Part shown: positions 16,149 through 23,907 of the stretch, piece after piece
How the letters are laid out: each line of letters begins with the position of its first letter
Position numbering within the stretch: position 1 is the stretch's first letter
DNA from: Amycolatopsis pretoriensis
GTDB taxonomy: Bacteria > Actinomycetota > Actinomycetes > Mycobacteriales > Pseudonocardiaceae
Direction of reading: 5' to 3'
NCBI RefSeq assembly: GCF_900107925.1
Contig: NZ_FNUJ01000001.1
Coordinates: 744,001-808,000 of the forward strand
Length of the DNA stretch: 64,000 nt
Position numbers and translations under genes: made by a program
The notes under the pieces: generated by a model
The model's database searches: none
Told to the model about the DNA's origin: nothing
The model's input: the letters and a program-made list of their open reading frames with translations, nothing else

Positions 16149-17540
16149 ATGGCGAACATCCCCGACGCCGCCGTGCCGGACACCGGCACGATCGCGGGCC
16201 GGCTCGACCGGCTGCCCATCACCCGCACGCACCGCCGGGCCACCGTCGCCGTCGGGCTCGGCCTCTTCTTCGACTTCTACGAGGTCTTCCTGACCGGCGT
16301 GCTGAGCTCGGTGCTCGTCGAGGAGTTCTCGCTGACGAAGGCGGAGCTGCCGCCGCTGCTGGCGTCGACGTTCGTCGGCATGTTCTTCGGCGCCCTGCTG
16401 CTCGGACGTCTCGCCGACCGGTTCGGCCGCCGCGGCGCGTTCCTGCTCAACCTGGGGCTCTACTCGCTGTTCTCGCTGCTCGGCGCGTTCAGCGGCAGCG
16501 CGCTGATGCTGCTGGTGACGCGGTTCTTCGCGGGCATCGGGCTGGGCGCGGAGCCGCCGCTGGCCGACACCTACCTGACCGACCTGCTGCCGGCCCGCAA
16601 GCGCGGCCGGTTCATCGCGTGGGCGTACACGCTCGCGTTCTGCGGCTTCCCGGTCGTCGGGTTCCTCGCCCGCGGCCTGACCGAGCACGAGATCCTCGGC
16701 ATCGCCGGCTGGCGCTGGTTGTTCGTGCTCGGCGCGCTCGGTGCGGGTGCGGTGTTCCTGCTGCGGCGCGGCCTGCCCGAGTCGCCGCGGTGGCTGGAGT
16801 CGGTCGGCCGCTCCGAGGAGGCCGAGCACCTGGTGGCGGGCATGGAGGCCGAAGCCCGCGGCGGCGTCGACGAAACCCCGGCCCCGCCGCGCGGCACCAC
16901 CCGCAGGCGCGCCGCCGCCCCGGTGCGCGAGCTGTTCGGCCCCGCCCTGCGCCGGCGCACCGGGATGATGGTCGTGTTCCACGTCCTGCAGACCCTCGGC
17001 TACTACGGCTTCGGCACGCTCGTGCCGCTGGTGCTGGCCGCGAAGGGGTACGCGGTCTCGCAGTCGCTGCTCTTCGCCGCGCTGACCTACCTCGGCTACC
17101 CGGTCGGTTCCGCGCTGTCGCTGCCGATCGTGGAACGCGTCGAGCGGAAGTACCTCGTCGTCGGCTCGGTGCTGGCGATGGCGGTGTTCGGCATCGCGTT
17201 CGGCTACGCGGGTTCGATGGCGCTGATCCTCGTGTTCGGCTTCCTCTACACCGCGACGAGCAACCTGTTCTCGAACGCCTACCACATCTACCAGGCCGAG
17301 ATCTTCCCGACGGCGCTGCGCTCGACGGCGTCCAGCGGAACGTATTCCCTGTCCCGGCTGGCGAGCGGCGCGATGCCGTTCGTGCTGGTGCCACTGCTGA
17401 ACGCCCACGGCCCGACGACGCTGTTCCTGGTCGTGGCGGGGGCGCTGGTGGTCGTCGCACTGGACGTCGCGGTCCTCGGCCCGCGCACGACGGGCCGCCG
17501 GCTGGAGAACGTCAACGACGAAGCCTTGCCGGCGCGGTGA
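16149..17540 (+). CDS. MFS transporter (sugar/organic-acid porter type)
   Basis: A 463-residue permease with about 12 helices. GRLADRFGRRGAF is the loop 2-3 motif A, and PESPRWLE before the central loop is the sugar-porter/metabolite:H+ symporter signature. The cytoplasmic loop (about residues 225-265) is long and charged. The family imports sugars, aromatic acids or di- and tricarboxylates with protons. AAAGGAGA lies 6 bases before the ATG. It follows the IclR gene in the same direction, so it is the probable uptake arm of the CoA-transferase/lyase pathway. The last residues (NDEALPAR) are encoded by the first copy of a repeat that recurs twice downstream. Confidence 0.83.
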   Translation: MANIPDAAVPDTGTIAGRLDRLPITRTHRRATVAVGLGLFFDFYEVFLTGVLSSVLVEEFSLTKAELPPLLASTFVGMFFGALLLGRLADRFGRRGAFLLNLGLYSLFSLLGAFSGSALMLLVTRFFAGIGLGAEPPLADTYLTDLLPARKRGRFIAWAYTLAFCGFPVVGFLARGLTEHEILGIAGWRWLFVLGALGAGAVFLLRRGLPESPRWLESVGRSEEAEHLVAGMEAEARGGVDETPAPPRGTTRRRAAAPVRELFGPALRRRTGMMVVFHVLQTLGYYGFGTLVPLVLAAKGYAVSQSLLFAALTYLGYPVGSALSLPIVERVERKYLVVGSVLAMAVFGIAFGYAGSMALILVFGFLYTATSNLFSNAYHIYQAEIFPTALRSTASSGTYSLSRLASGAMPFVLVPLLNAHGPTTLFLVVAGALVVVALDVAVLGPRTTGRRLENVNDEALPAR

Positions 17541-17748
17541 CGCTCGCCGGAGCCGTCACGGCGGTTCCGGCGTGGCGAGCAGCTGTCGGCGGCGCTCACC
17601 GACGAAGCCTTGCCGGCGCGGTGACGGCCCGCCGGGACGCCACGGCGGTTCCGGCGCGGGCGGCCTCGGCTTCCGCGGGGAGGCGGTCTCGGCGTGGGGA
17701 GCAGCTGTCGGCGGCGCTCACCGACGAAGCCTTGCCGGCGCGGTGACG
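17517..17748 (+). repeat. Three-copy repeat of the MFS gene 3' end
   Basis: The 26-bp core that begins GACGAAGCCTTGCCGG and ends CGGTGACG occurs at 17517-17542 (last codons and stop of the MFS gene), 17601-17626 and 17723-17748. The second and third copies lie in identical 50-bp blocks, 17577-17626 and 17699-17748. The spacers also share a CACGGCGGTTCCGGCG segment. It looks like partial tandem duplication of the gene end. No coding role was found, and the repeat runs up to the convergent sigma-factor gene. Confidence 0.8.
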
Positions 17749-17818
17749 CTCGCCGGAGCCGCCGGATCGGAGCAGGCCAAGTCCCTCGATCCGGTGGCCC
17801 CGGGCCGCCACCCGCTCT

Positions 17819-18427
17819 TCAGGACACCTCGCGCTTCTGGGCCAGCAACCCGCGCCGCAACGTCGTGAGCGCGCGGTGCTGGGCCACCCGGACCGCTCCC
17901 GCGCTGCTCAACCCGACCGCCGTCGCCGTCTCCTCGGCCGACAGGCCCAGGATGATGCGCAGCACCAGGATTTCGCGCTGGCGCGGCGGAAGCGTGTCGA
18001 GCAGCCCCTCCGACCAGTCCAGTCCCGCGGCGCGCTCGACCTCCTCGCCCGTCGGGTCCGGGCCGGTCCAGCGGTCGGCCGGGAGCTCGGCCACCGGGCT
18101 CGTGCGGTCGCGCGCCCGGCGGCGGTGGAAGTCGGACACCTTGTGCGCCGCGATGCCGAACACGAACGCCAGGAAGCCGTCGGCCGCGTAGCGGTACCCG
18201 GGCAGCGCGCCGACGACCGCCAGGAGCACGTCCTGCGCGCAGTCCTCGGCGTCGGACGACCCGTCCTGCCACGTGCCGAGCCGGCCCAGGCAGTAGCGGA
18301 ACACCATCGGCCGCAGCGCGCGCAGCACCCCCGCGACCGCGGCGCGGTTGCCGGTCATCGCGGACCGGACCAGCTCCGGATCGAGGCCGAACGTCGCGGG
18401 CTCGCCCGCGGCGGACTGCGGCGGCAT
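17819..18427 (-). CDS. Sigma-70-family sigma factor, SigD/ShbA-like
   Basis: This 202-residue protein has region 2 (LRPMVFRYCLGRLG, then DAEDCAQDVLLAVVGALPGY, then FLAFVFGIAAHKVSDFHRR) and region 4 (LPPRQREILVLRIILGLSAEETATAVGLSSAGAVRVAQHRAL). The GIAAHKVSDFHRR block resembles mycobacterial SigD and Streptomyces ShbA, a sigma factor that feeds expression of the principal sigma factor. No anti-sigma gene lies beside it, unlike many ECF factors. Its upstream region is shared with the divergent FMN-binding protein gene. Confidence 0.82.
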   Translation of the reverse strand: MPPQSAAGEPATFGLDPELVRSAMTGNRAAVAGVLRALRPMVFRYCLGRLGTWQDGSSDAEDCAQDVLLAVVGALPGYRYAADGFLAFVFGIAAHKVSDFHRRRARDRTSPVAELPADRWTGPDPTGEEVERAAGLDWSEGLLDTLPPRQREILVLRIILGLSAEETATAVGLSSAGAVRVAQHRALTTLRRGLLAQKREVS

Positions 18428-18579
18428 CGGATCTTCACCTCTCGTCGGCGACTGACCGTCACGACGCTAGGTCACCCGGAGTGGTCGCCACACCGGCCGG
18501 GCGGCCGCCACGACCCGGGTCTTCCGGCCCTGGTGCCTGCCATCGGCGATGTGCCTGCCGGGCCCGCGCGGCGGCGGCC

Positions 18580-18593
18580 GGGCCGAACGGCCC
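18580..18593. promoter_or_regulatory. GGGCCG-AA-CGGCCC inverted repeat upstream of the FMN protein
   Basis: Two 6-bp arms separated by two bases lie 72 bp before the FMN-binding protein gene at 18665. The form is loosely like DevR/DosR-type boxes (GGGaC...GtCCC), and a DevR-like regulator is encoded downstream. In GC-rich DNA such words also arise by chance. Confidence 0.25.
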
Positions 18594-18664
18594 TATCGGC
18601 CGCCCCGGCCCACCGACCACGCTGGTGGCCGGGGATTTTTCACAGGAGAAACACAGGGAACGCG

Positions 18665-19069
18665 ATGGTGGACGACGTGGGCTTCGGGCTGCTGCTGGAC
18701 CGGCAGCAGTGCCTCGCCTTGCTCCGGACGGCGAGCCTCGGGCGGGTGATCTTCACCCACCGGGCCATGCCGGCCGTCCGGCCGGTGCGGTTCACCGTCG
18801 TCGACGACGCCGTCGTGTTCGCCGTCCCGACCGGAAGCCCGCTCTACGCGGGCGCCCGCGACGCCGTCGTGGCCTTCGAAGCCGACGACTTCGCCGCCGA
18901 CTTCGGTGCCGGGTGGTACGTCAGCCTCCTGGGCCGGGCCACCGAGTCGCCGGTCGACGACGCCGGCGTCGCCTGCCTCTGCCCGTGCCCGGCCCTGTCC
19001 GGCCGCCGTTTCCTGCGGATCCCGGTCGAGGCCATCACCGGCCACCGCATCAGCTGCCACGCCGAGTAA
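18665..19069 (+). CDS. Pyridoxamine-5'-phosphate-oxidase-family FMN-binding protein
   Basis: A 134-residue split-barrel protein. LLDRQQCLALLRTASLGRVIFTHR, PAVRPVRFTVVDDAVVFAVPTG, and AVVAFEADDF followed by GWYVSLLGRATE are the usual strands that bind FMN or F420 in this family. Many such small proteins accompany DevR/DosR genes in actinobacteria. The genuine PLP-forming enzymes are longer, so a flavin-dependent reductase or a cofactor carrier is likelier. The ATG follows CACAGGAGAAACACAGGGAA. It reads toward the histidine kinase gene, 128 bp away. Confidence 0.8.
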   Translation: MVDDVGFGLLLDRQQCLALLRTASLGRVIFTHRAMPAVRPVRFTVVDDAVVFAVPTGSPLYAGARDAVVAFEADDFAADFGAGWYVSLLGRATESPVDDAGVACLCPCPALSGRRFLRIPVEAITGHRISCHAE

Positions 19070-19197
19070 CAAAGCCACTCCGCCGATCGACCCACCGGAT
19101 GGACGAACCGGATTGGGCCGACGCGGGCAGTCACCTGTGGGACCCTTGACGGCCCGAGGAGACCCTCGGGAGCGGACGGACACGGGGTCGGCGGTCA

Positions 19198-20721
19198 GTG
19201 GCGGACGAAATCGGCATGCCGGCGATCCTGGCCGCGGTGGCCGGGATCGCGCGCGAGCTGGAGGTGCCGGCGGTGCTGGGCGCCGCGGTGTCGGTCGTGT
19301 GCGACCTGCTCGGCGCCCCGCACGGCCGCGTCGAGGTGACCGGCCCGGAGGGCGCCGTCGCCGAAAAGGGCCGGCCCGGCGGCAACGGCGTCGTCGAGCT
19401 CCCGGTGCGGGCCGGGCCGAAGGTGTTCGGCTCCCTCGCGGTCGAACCGCCGGCCGACCGCGAATTCGGCCCCCGCGAACGGCAGGTGCTGGGCGCGCTC
19501 GCCGCGGCGACCGCGATGGCCGTCGACAAGGCCGTCCTGGTCGGGCAGATGCGCCGCCGCGAACGCTGGCTCGAAGCGTCTTACGACGTCACGCGCGCCT
19601 TGCTCGCCACGAAGGACTTCCACGCCACGCTGCGGCTGATCGCTGAACGCGCGCGGGTCGTGGCCGGCGGCACGGCCGGTGCGATCGCGGTGCCGGACGG
19701 GCCGGGGCGGCTCGTCTTCGACATCGTCGAGCCGCCGGGCGAGGACGCCGACCGCCTCACCGGCGTGACCGTGCCGACCGAAGGCACCGCCACCGGCGTC
19801 GCGTTCGCCACCCGCCGCCCGGTCGTCGTGCGCGACTACGGCGAGCGCGTGCAGGAACAGCAGCGCGACCGCGCCGGGTCGATGCCGGCGATGATCAAGG
19901 ACCTCGACTCGGCGATCTCGGTGCCGCTGATCGTCGGCGAGGAGACGCTGGGCGTGCTGGTCGTCGCGAAGTTCCGGGACAAGACGCCGTTCACCGAAGC
20001 CGAAGTGCAACTGGCCGAAACCTTCGCCGGGCACGCCGCCCTGGCGGTCGAGTTCTCGCGGGCCCAGGACGCGCGCCAGCAGCTGGCGGTGTTCGAAGAC
20101 CGCGACCGGATCGCCCGCGACCTGCACGACCTGGTCATCCAGCGGCTGTTCGCCACCGGGCTCGGGCTGGAGGGGGTCAGCCGGCTGATCGCCGAGCCCG
20201 CCGTGGCCGGGCGCGTCGCCGGCTTCGCGCACGACCTGGACGGCACGATCCGCGAGATCCGCAACAGCATCTTTTCCTTGCAGGCGCCCGCGCAGGCGCA
20301 GGGCAGCCTGCGCGCGGAGCTGCTGCGCGTGGCCGTCGACGCGCGCGACACGCTGGGCTTCGAGCCGCGCGTCGGCTTCGACGGGCCGCTCGACGCGGCG
20401 GTGCCCGACGCCGTGCGGTCCGACCTGATCGCGTCGCTGCGGGAGGCGCTGACGAACGTGGCGCGGCACGCCGGGGCGACGTCGTGTTCGGTCGAGGTCA
20501 CCGTGGACGCCGCCGGCCGGCGGCTGATGCTGGCCGTGCGCGACGACGGGACGGGACCGCCACCCGGGCCGGGCCGGGTCAGCGGGCTCGGCAACCTGGC
20601 CGCCCGCGCGGCGCGGTGGGGCGGGAACTGCGCGCTGGCGGCCGCCGAGGGTGGCGGCTCGCGTTTGGAATGGACCGCGGAGCTGCCGGCGCGGACCGGC
20701 GAGCAGGGGAGTGGGCGATGA
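19198..20721 (+). CDS. GAF-domain sensor histidine kinase, DevS/DosS-like
   Basis: This 507-residue soluble kinase has a short first GAF-like unit (about 10-110), a full second GAF domain (about 121-285), a HisKA_3 dimerisation helix with the phospho-acceptor H310 in IARDLHDLVIQRLF, and an HATPase_c domain (LREALTNVARHAGA, then VRDDGTG and SGLGNLAARA). This is the layout of mycobacterial DevS/DosS, which senses O2, NO and CO through heme in GAF-A. Here GAF-A is much shortened and lacks the loop that carries the heme ligand, so heme sensing through it is doubtful. The stop overlaps the response-regulator start by four bases. The GTG start lacks a strong ribosome site. Confidence 0.85.
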   Translation: MADEIGMPAILAAVAGIARELEVPAVLGAAVSVVCDLLGAPHGRVEVTGPEGAVAEKGRPGGNGVVELPVRAGPKVFGSLAVEPPADREFGPRERQVLGALAAATAMAVDKAVLVGQMRRRERWLEASYDVTRALLATKDFHATLRLIAERARVVAGGTAGAIAVPDGPGRLVFDIVEPPGEDADRLTGVTVPTEGTATGVAFATRRPVVVRDYGERVQEQQRDRAGSMPAMIKDLDSAISVPLIVGEETLGVLVVAKFRDKTPFTEAEVQLAETFAGHAALAVEFSRAQDARQQLAVFEDRDRIARDLHDLVIQRLFATGLGLEGVSRLIAEPAVAGRVAGFAHDLDGTIREIRNSIFSLQAPAQAQGSLRAELLRVAVDARDTLGFEPRVGFDGPLDAAVPDAVRSDLIASLREALTNVARHAGATSCSVEVTVDAAGRRLMLAVRDDGTGPPPGPGRVSGLGNLAARAARWGGNCALAAAEGGGSRLEWTAELPARTGEQGSGR

Positions 20722-21377
20722 CGATCTCGGTGTTCCTGCTGGACGACCACGAGCTGGTCCGCACCGGGTTGAAGACCGTCTTCGAGTCCGAGCCGGACAT
20801 CGAGGTGGTGGGCGAGGCGGGGACCGCGGCCGAGGCGCTGGTCCGGATCCCGCAGTCGCGCCCGGACGTGGCGATCCTCGACGTCCGGCTGCCCGACGGC
20901 CAGGGCGTCGAGGTGTGCCGCGAAATCCGCTCGACGGTCGCGCCGCCGCCCGCGTGCCTGATGCTGACGTCCTATTCGGACGACGACGCGCTCTTCGGCG
21001 CGATCATGGCGGGCGCGGCCGGGTACATGCTGAAGCAGGTGTCGGGCCGGTCCCTCGTGGACGCCGTCCGCACGGTCGCCGTGGGCGGGTCGCTGCTGGA
21101 CGCCACGCTGACCGCGTCGGTGATGAACAAGCTGCGCGGCGCGGACGTCGCGGCGCCGGACCCGCGGTACGAGCAGCTCAGCCCGCAGGAGCGGCGGGTG
21201 CTGGACCTGGTGGCCGAGGGCCTGACCAACCGGCAGATCGCCGAGCGGCTGTTCCTCGCGGAGAAGACGGTGAAGAACTACGTGTCGTCGGTGCTGCACA
21301 AGCTCGGGGTCGAGCGGCGCACCTCGGCGGCGGTGTACCTGTCGCAGCGACACGCCGACGGCGGCCGTTCAAGCTGA
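20718..21377 (+). CDS. NarL/DevR-type response regulator
   Basis: A 219-residue receiver plus LuxR helix-turn-helix protein. The acidic pair is D9/D10 (FLLDDHE), the phosphorylation site D55 (AILDVRLPDG) and the conserved Lys is in YMLKQ. The C-terminal part SPQERRVLDLVAEGLTNRQI, continuing to EKTVKNYVSSVLHKLGVERR, is a typical DNA-binding helix pair. It is coupled to the kinase gene by an ATGA overlap and is therefore its partner. Resemblance to DevR suggests a hypoxia, nitric oxide or stationary-phase regulon. Confidence 0.88.
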   Translation: MTISVFLLDDHELVRTGLKTVFESEPDIEVVGEAGTAAEALVRIPQSRPDVAILDVRLPDGQGVEVCREIRSTVAPPPACLMLTSYSDDDALFGAIMAGAAGYMLKQVSGRSLVDAVRTVAVGGSLLDATLTASVMNKLRGADVAAPDPRYEQLSPQERRVLDLVAEGLTNRQIAERLFLAEKTVKNYVSSVLHKLGVERRTSAAVYLSQRHADGGRSS

Positions 21378-21486
21378 TCGCACGCCCACTCGGCGCAAAC
21401 CCGTGGGGCATCCGACGTATCTGGCCGCGGATGCGATACACCTGACGGGTGACGCACGAATTGTCGTGCGCGGCAGAGGGGACAGC

Positions 21487-21921
21487 ATGTCGGGGATGTC
21501 GAGCGGGGACTACGTCACGCAGCAGATCCGGGCACTGGCGAGAGCCGTGCGCAGCGAAGGGGCCGGGGGCGTCGGCACGCGCAGCTTCCAGCTCGCGGAG
21601 CACCTGGCGGCGGAGGGAGGCGTCCACCGCGGCGACATCCTGACGGCGACGGCGACGCTCCTGGCGATGACGGCGTGGTGCGACGGCGAGGCCGAGGCGG
21701 CCCGCCGCTTCGCCGAGCTGGCGGGCGAAAACGACGTCGAATCGCGTGAGCTGGTGGGGCACCTGCTGTGCCTCGAGATCGGGGCCGAAGAGGGCTGGCT
21801 GCCGGACGAGCAGGCGGAGGCGTTGCTGGAGTACGCCCGCCGCGCGCGCCGGGGCGACCTGGCTTTACGGGTCCGGGCGATCGCCGGCAGCCGCGGCGGC
21901 CGCCACCGCCGGGACAACTGA
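21487..21921 (+). CDS. Hypothetical actinobacterial protein
   Basis: This 144-residue protein is not recognised. It is soluble, alpha-helical and acidic in its C-terminal half (ARRFAELAGENDVESRELVG, then EGWLPDEQAEALLEYARRAR), with no signal peptide or membrane segment. AGAGGGGACAGC precedes the ATG at 21487; a second ATG lies three codons later. It follows the response-regulator gene by 109 bp and ends just before a long inverted repeat. Codon usage looks like that of its neighbours. Confidence 0.65.
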   Translation: MSGMSSGDYVTQQIRALARAVRSEGAGGVGTRSFQLAEHLAAEGGVHRGDILTATATLLAMTAWCDGEAEAARRFAELAGENDVESRELVGHLLCLEIGAEEGWLPDEQAEALLEYARRARRGDLALRVRAIAGSRGGRHRRDN

Positions 21922-21931
21922 CGCGACGACC

Positions 21932-21979
21932 GGTCGTGAGTGGGAAACAGTGTCGGAACACTGTTTCCCACTCACGACC
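21932..21979. repeat. Perfect 22-bp inverted repeat between convergent genes
   Basis: Each arm is 22 bp and begins GGTCGTGAGTGGGAAACAGT; the loop is CGGA. It lies between the stops of the hypothetical gene (21921) and the flavoprotein gene (21995), and so is a probable two-way terminator. Its A/T-richer arms differ from nearby coding DNA. Confidence 0.85.
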
Positions 21980-21994
21980 TCGTAGCCGGCGCGG

Positions 21995-23200
21995 CTAGCT
22001 CGGGAGGGGACGGGCCGGATCGGCGAGGGCGTCCGCGTCCACCGTCCGTCCACTGCGGATCAGCTCGCGGACCGCGTCGAGGCCCTCGTCCCACTGGTTC
22101 ACGTGCAGGCCCGCGACGACCCGGCCGCCCGCCAGCCAGAACGCGTGGAACGCCTCGTCCGACCCGCGGGTGACCACGCGGTCGTACCCGCCGGGCGGGA
22201 ACCAGCCGGTGAACTCCATGCCCACGTCGTACTGGTCGGAGAAGAAGTACGGCAGGTCGTCGTAGCTCACTTCGCGCCCCAGCATCGACAACGCCGCCGC
22301 CGGGCCGCCGTTCGTGGCCGCCGCCCAGTGCTCCACGCGGATCCGGCGGTCGTACGCCGGGTGCCACGCGCTCGCGACGTCGCCCGCGGCGAACACGTCC
22401 GGGTCCTCGGTGCGCAGCGAGGCGTCCACGCAGACGCCGTCGTCGACCGCCAGCCCGGCTTCCTCGGCCAGCTGCGTCTCCGGCCGCGCGCCGATCCCGA
22501 CGATCACCACGTCGGCCGGGATCTCGCCGGCTTCGGTCTGCACCGCGGTGACCGACGCGTCGCCCGCGAAGCCTGTCACGCCGGTGCCGAGCCGCAGGTC
22601 GACGCCGTGCTTGCGGTGCAGCTCGGCGAAGAACCCGCCCAGCTCGGGCCCGAGCGTCGCGTGCAGCGGCGACGGGCTCGGCTCGACGATCGTCACCTCG
22701 CAGCCGTAGGTCCGGGCCGCGGCCGCGGTTTCCAGGCCGATCCAGCCCGCGCCCGCCACGACGACCCGGCCGCCCGCGGCCAGCGCGTCGCGCAGCCGGT
22801 CGGCGTGGGCGAGGCGGCGCAGGTAGTGGACGCCCTTGAGGTCGTTGCCCGGCACGCGCAGCCGCCGCGGCGACGCCCCGGTCGCCAGCAGCAGCTTCGT
22901 GTAGCCGAGGCGTTCGCCGCCCGCCAGCTCGATTTCGTGGGCGGCGCGGTCCAGGGCCGTGACGCGCCGGCCGGTCAGCACCTCGATGCCTTGGTCGGCG
23001 TACCACTTCTCGTCGTGGACGAAGACCGACGCGCGGTCGTCCTGGCCGAGCAGGTACCCCTTCGACAGCGGCGGCCGCTCGTAGGGCAGGTCCGGCTCCG
23101 CGCCGACGAGCATGACCCGCCCGGCGAACCCTTCCGCCCGCAGCGTTTCCGCGGCCTTCGCGCCGGTCAGCCCGGCGCCGGCGATGACGAACGCGTCCAT
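21995..23200 (-). CDS. FAD-dependent ferredoxin/rubredoxin reductase-like oxidoreductase
   Basis: A 401-residue two-dinucleotide-domain flavoprotein. The FAD-binding loop is VIAGAGLTGAKAAETLR at the N terminus, followed by YERPPLSKGYL. The NAD loop is VVVAGAGWIGLETAAAA, and a second FAD contact is DVFAAGDVAS. Members pass electrons from NAD(P)H to ferredoxins or rubredoxin, or act in oxidative stress as AIF-like enzymes. It overlaps the folE-like gene by one base, so both are made from one mRNA. No ferredoxin or oxygenase gene is nearby, which is unusual for a P450-type redox chain. The partner is unknown. Confidence 0.82.
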   Translation of the reverse strand: MDAFVIAGAGLTGAKAAETLRAEGFAGRVMLVGAEPDLPYERPPLSKGYLLGQDDRASVFVHDEKWYADQGIEVLTGRRVTALDRAAHEIELAGGERLGYTKLLLATGASPRRLRVPGNDLKGVHYLRRLAHADRLRDALAAGGRVVVAGAGWIGLETAAAARTYGCEVTIVEPSPSPLHATLGPELGGFFAELHRKHGVDLRLGTGVTGFAGDASVTAVQTEAGEIPADVVIVGIGARPETQLAEEAGLAVDDGVCVDASLRTEDPDVFAAGDVASAWHPAYDRRIRVEHWAAATNGGPAAALSMLGREVSYDDLPYFFSDQYDVGMEFTGWFPPGGYDRVVTRGSDEAFHAFWLAGGRVVAGLHVNQWDEGLDAVRELIRSGRTVDADALADPARPLPS

Positions 23201-23820
23201 CAGGCACTCACCCCGGTCAGCGCGAAGAACTCCTGGCGGGTCTTGGGTTCCTCCCGCAGCAGGCCGTGCAGCGACGACGTCACGGTGAGCGCGCCGGCCG
23301 CCCGCACCCCGCGCAGCGACATGCACAGGTGCTCGGCCTCGATCACGACGCCGACGCCCTTGGGCGCCAGGTGCTCCTGCAGCCAGTCGGCGACCTGCTT
23401 GGTCAGCCGCTCCTGCACCTGCAGGTCGCGCGCGAACATCTCGACCACGCGGGCGAGCTTCGACAGGCCCAGGATCCGCTCGCCGGGGAGGTACCCGACG
23501 TGCGCGACGCCGCGGAAGGGCAGCAGGTGGTGCTCGCACAGCGACTGCACCGGGATGCTCTTCGCGAGCACGAGCTCGTCGTAGCCCTCGTCGTTGGGGA
23601 ACGTCGTGAGCTGGAAGTCGCGCGGCTTCAGCATTTCCGCGTACGCGTTGGCCACCCGGCGCGGCGTGTCGCCCAGGTGCTCGGACGACGGGTCCTTGCC
23701 CAGGGCGCGCAGCAGGTCGGCGACCGCGCGTTCCGCCGCGGGCAGGTCCATCGCGTCCCGATCGTGGACGACACCCAGGTGCCGCAGCGGCACCGGTTCG
23801 CTGACGGGTTCGACGGTCAC
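23200..23820 (-). CDS. folE: GTP cyclohydrolase I
   Basis: This 206-residue enzyme converts GTP to 7,8-dihydroneopterin triphosphate. The zinc ligands are present: Cys and His in SLCEHHLLPFRGVAHVGYLP and the second Cys in EAEHLCMSLRGVR. It is therefore the standard zinc-dependent form rather than the FolE2 backup type. The GTG at 23820 follows AGAAGGAGGCTTCCT. The context is not the usual folate operon: it is coupled to a flavoprotein reductase and divergent from a SufR-like regulator. It is probably a second, conditionally used folE. A housekeeping copy elsewhere is assumed, not seen. Confidence 0.88.
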   Translation of the reverse strand: MTVEPVSEPVPLRHLGVVHDRDAMDLPAAERAVADLLRALGKDPSSEHLGDTPRRVANAYAEMLKPRDFQLTTFPNDEGYDELVLAKSIPVQSLCEHHLLPFRGVAHVGYLPGERILGLSKLARVVEMFARDLQVQERLTKQVADWLQEHLAPKGVGVVIEAEHLCMSLRGVRAAGALTVTSSLHGLLREEPKTRQEFFALTGVSA

Positions 23821-23852
23821 AGGAAGCCTCCTTCTAAAACCAAGACGTGCCG

Positions 23853-23882
23853 ACGTTAGAAGCCCGCAGGGGTTTTCGTCAA
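23853..23882 (-). promoter_or_regulatory. Promoter of the folE/reductase operon
   Basis: On the minus strand TTGACG (23882-23877) and TAACGT (23858-23853) are separated by 18 bp. TCTAAAAC at 23833-23840 and its complement at 23892-23899 flank this promoter and may be operator halves, or -10 elements of each side. Confidence 0.6.
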
Positions 23883-23907
23883 CGGTTGTTTGTTTTAGAG
23901 TGCTCGG

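Noticed and set aside
17541..17818. Possible transposon remnant at the MFS gene end
   Set aside because: The repeats are direct, not inverted, and no transposase fragment or target duplication was found; local duplication explains them.
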